From: a bacterium
GTDB taxonomy: Bacteria; Cyanobacteriota; Vampirovibrionia; Obscuribacterales; Obscuribacteraceae
Length of the DNA: 64,000 nt
Direction of reading: 5' to 3'
Assembly: GCA_018062085.1 (NCBI GenBank)
Contig: JAGOSY010000023.1
Coordinates: 1 to 64,000 of the forward strand
The notes beneath the pieces are model-generated. The model saw nothing but the letters and a program-made list of their open reading frames with translations, made no database searches and was not told where the DNA came from. The position numbers and the translations under genes are program-made. Position 1 is the first letter of the stretch. Every line of letters begins with the position of its first letter. Of the stretch, positions 62,765 through 64,000 are shown piece after piece.

Positions 62765-63181
62765 ATGAAAAACATAAATGCACAAGCAATTCAAAATCGC
62801 CAACTCGCCGCTCAAAAAGCCGCTCTCATCGCCAGACTCCGCACACTCTTTGCTCAAGGTGGTGCACATGTTGAACCGCTTTCGGCTTTGCTGGAAGTGA
62901 AACTTGGCGGCAAGCGGGTCGGTCATCACCATGTTGATTGTGCGCTAATCACCAGCGATCAGAAGACATATTACTTCTGCTTTGGTTACAACCGAGTTAA
63001 AGAAGCCGAACATCCCTTCTTCATCTTGCTAAAAGACAACTGGTTTGATGGCACCAAGTTGATTGCTCAAGACGGTTGGTTTTACCAATCTCTCTCTGAA
63101 GTTATGAATATTCAGGGTGGGTTTTTGGGCCAAGGCATCACCGTCGCTATTAGCAACATACAAGTCGACCAAGCTGCTTGA
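62765..63181 (+). CDS. Hypothetical protein, tandem paralog 1
   Basis: A 138-residue protein, with a helical N-terminal third and a beta-rich rest: HVDCALITSDQKTYYFCFGYNR, then PFFILLKDNWFDGTKLIAQ. Its paralog at 63284 shares this plan and the PFFI.L.D.WFDGT motif. No known family recognised. It lies behind a leader shared with the second accessory operon, so the two may respond to the same signal. Confidence 0.65.
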   Translation: MKNINAQAIQNRQLAAQKAALIARLRTLFAQGGAHVEPLSALLEVKLGGKRVGHHHVDCALITSDQKTYYFCFGYNRVKEAEHPFFILLKDNWFDGTKLIAQDGWFYQSLSEVMNIQGGFLGQGITVAISNIQVDQAA

Positions 63182-63283
63182 TTTAGACTTGCGACAATTT
63201 GCCACTGCGGTGTTGTGGTGGCATAACCAGACGCTGTGTTTGATAGGGAGTTTTGAGTACAGTGTTTACCCTTGGGAAAGTAG

Positions 63284-63715
63284 ATGACGATCAAGAGTAT
63301 TAAAGCTAGTATCAGCAACCAGGAGTTTCCAGCTAAGAAAGAGGCTGTTTTGACTAAGCTCAAAGCACTCTTTGCTAAGGTTGGTGCTGATTTAGTAGCA
63401 GTGTCTGCTACGGTCAAGCTCAGTCGTCGTATCGATCAGGTGGTGAAAGTAGTGGGCGCCTATCAGGTTGACTGCATGGTCAGAACTGCTGATGGCAAAA
63501 CCTATTTTTTCACCTTTGGTTACGACCGTCGTCAGGAAGTGGAGAATCCTTTCTTCATTTGGTTGAACGATAGTTGGTTTGATGGAACAGAACTAATTGC
63601 CCAAGAACGTGCCCTTTATTTAGCGCTATCGCAAGCGATGGGCCATCAAGGTCGGTTTGCCGATCAGGGTATTGGTTTGAAAGTCAGTCAGTTGCAGCCG
63701 GGTTTGGCCGCCTGA
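63284..63715 (+). CDS. Hypothetical protein, tandem paralog 2
   Basis: A 143-residue paralog of the preceding protein: VDCMVRTADGKTYFFTFGYDR, then PFFIWLNDSWFDGTELIAQE. The N-terminal helix differs and is basic. The leader element of the first copy is not repeated ahead of it, so it is probably cotranscribed. Confidence 0.65.
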   Translation: MTIKSIKASISNQEFPAKKEAVLTKLKALFAKVGADLVAVSATVKLSRRIDQVVKVVGAYQVDCMVRTADGKTYFFTFGYDRRQEVENPFFIWLNDSWFDGTELIAQERALYLALSQAMGHQGRFADQGIGLKVSQLQPGLAA

Positions 63716-63768
63716 CCAAAGTCATAGAACAATAGCCAGCGCTGGATCGCGTTGGTTTTCAATTTTCG

Positions 63769-63807
63769 TTAGCTGAAGGTACAGGGGAGGTTACCGTCAG
63801 CTAATTT
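63769..63807 (+). terminator. Hairpin after the paralog pair
   Basis: TTAGCTGA (63769-63776) pairs with TCAGCTAA (63797-63804), with inner GGTA/TACC, followed by TTTG. Confidence 0.55.
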
Positions 63808-63820
63808 GTGAGGAAAGAAT

Positions 63821-64000
63821 ATGAGTGAAAATGAAAATAATGGCTCGGCATTGCCGGTTGAAACAAGTGGTTCAAGCTGGAAAACGATTTTGTCTTTGGT
63901 ATTAGTCGTACTGCTCTTGGGTTCGATTTATGTCACGACGACACCTGAGTTTGCTGTGTGGCAGGCGCACTATGCTGTCAAGTCTAAGTCTGTGGGTACA
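63821..64000 (+). CDS. N-terminus of a membrane-anchored protein, runs off the window
   Basis: GAGGAAAG precedes an ATG that stays open to the right edge (60 codons seen). A polar start of ~19 residues is followed by one hydrophobic helix (ILSLVLVVLLLGSIYV) and a polar region, so it is a single-pass or multi-pass membrane protein. Function unknown. Confidence 0.6.
   Translation, partial: MSENENNGSALPVETSGSSWKTILSLVLVVLLLGSIYVTTTPEFAVWQAHYAVKSKSVGT

Noticed and set aside
1..64000. CRISPR arrays, rRNA, tRNA or insertion sequences
   Set aside because: Looked for repeat-spacer runs, rRNA-like blocks, tRNA cloverleaf patterns and transposase motifs by eye; none were convincing. A tool scan (tRNAscan-SE, CRISPR finder, ISfinder) would be decisive.

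Overview
The window is dense bacterial DNA of moderate GC, with most genes preceded by GAGG/AGGA-type ribosome binding sites. It holds no rRNA, tRNA, CRISPR array or transposase that I can see. The style suggests a Melainabacteria/Obscuribacterales-type member of the Cyanobacteriota: a giant kinase-ATPase-GAF-histidine kinase fusion, serine proteases, TPR proteins, and hydrophobic N-terminal modules fused to varied enzymes. That placement is inference from gene style and no phylogenetic marker was tested.

Region 1 (1-16.3 kb, all plus strand) is an accessory operon. It opens with a TerB-like protein, a degenerate receiver, a large multi-pass membrane protein and two unknowns. Its core is a bacterial ubiquitin-like conjugation cassette: a beta-grasp protein (4647), a membrane-anchored E2-like protein (5131), a second E2-like protein (7116), a JAMM isopeptidase (8030) and an E1/ThiF-like adenylyltransferase (9259). 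The order resembles the PRTRC plasmid cassette (Ubl, unknown, E2, JAB, ThiF). A two-ring Clp-type unfoldase, a lipoprotein, a radical SAM enzyme, a PLP aminotransferase and two small membrane proteins follow.

Region 2 (16.5-28.7 kb) carries signalling genes: a roughly 2100-residue hybrid kinase, an HExxH protein and a PP2C/SpoIIE-like phosphatase sharing a related N-terminal module, a HAD hydrolase, and a broken trypsin-like protease. Region 3 (29.1-34.6 kb) is a membrane-maintenance cluster: S1 protein, SbmA/YddA-like ABC transporter, PrsW-like and RseP-like intramembrane proteases, and PlsC. Region 4 (35-38.9 kb, minus strand) holds small hypothetical proteins.

Region 5 (39-48.9 kb) is metabolic: malate dehydrogenase, MFS exporter and citrate synthase (minus strand), a second malate dehydrogenase overlapping glpD, then a hypothetical protein and a TPR protein. 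The two mdh loci are a segmental duplication. Copy 1 keeps a scar of the start of glpD and of its 3' flank, so the ancestral unit was mdh-glpD and one glpD was deleted.

Region 6 (49.5-61.5 kb, all plus) is a second long accessory operon: Bfd-like ferredoxin, Cys-rich protein, rhomboid, several unknowns, an alpha/beta hydrolase, a DnaC-like ATPase, a single-ring Clp-type ATPase, a GNAT, a ParA-like protein with a damaged P-loop, and small membrane proteins. Its leader is homologous, with a compensatory hairpin change, to the leader of a tandem pair of paralogous genes at 62.8-63.7 kb. Inverted repeats recur between genes of these operons. The strongest candidates for under-described biology are the ubiquitin-like cassette with its unfoldase and rSAM/PLP neighbours, and the region 6 operon.
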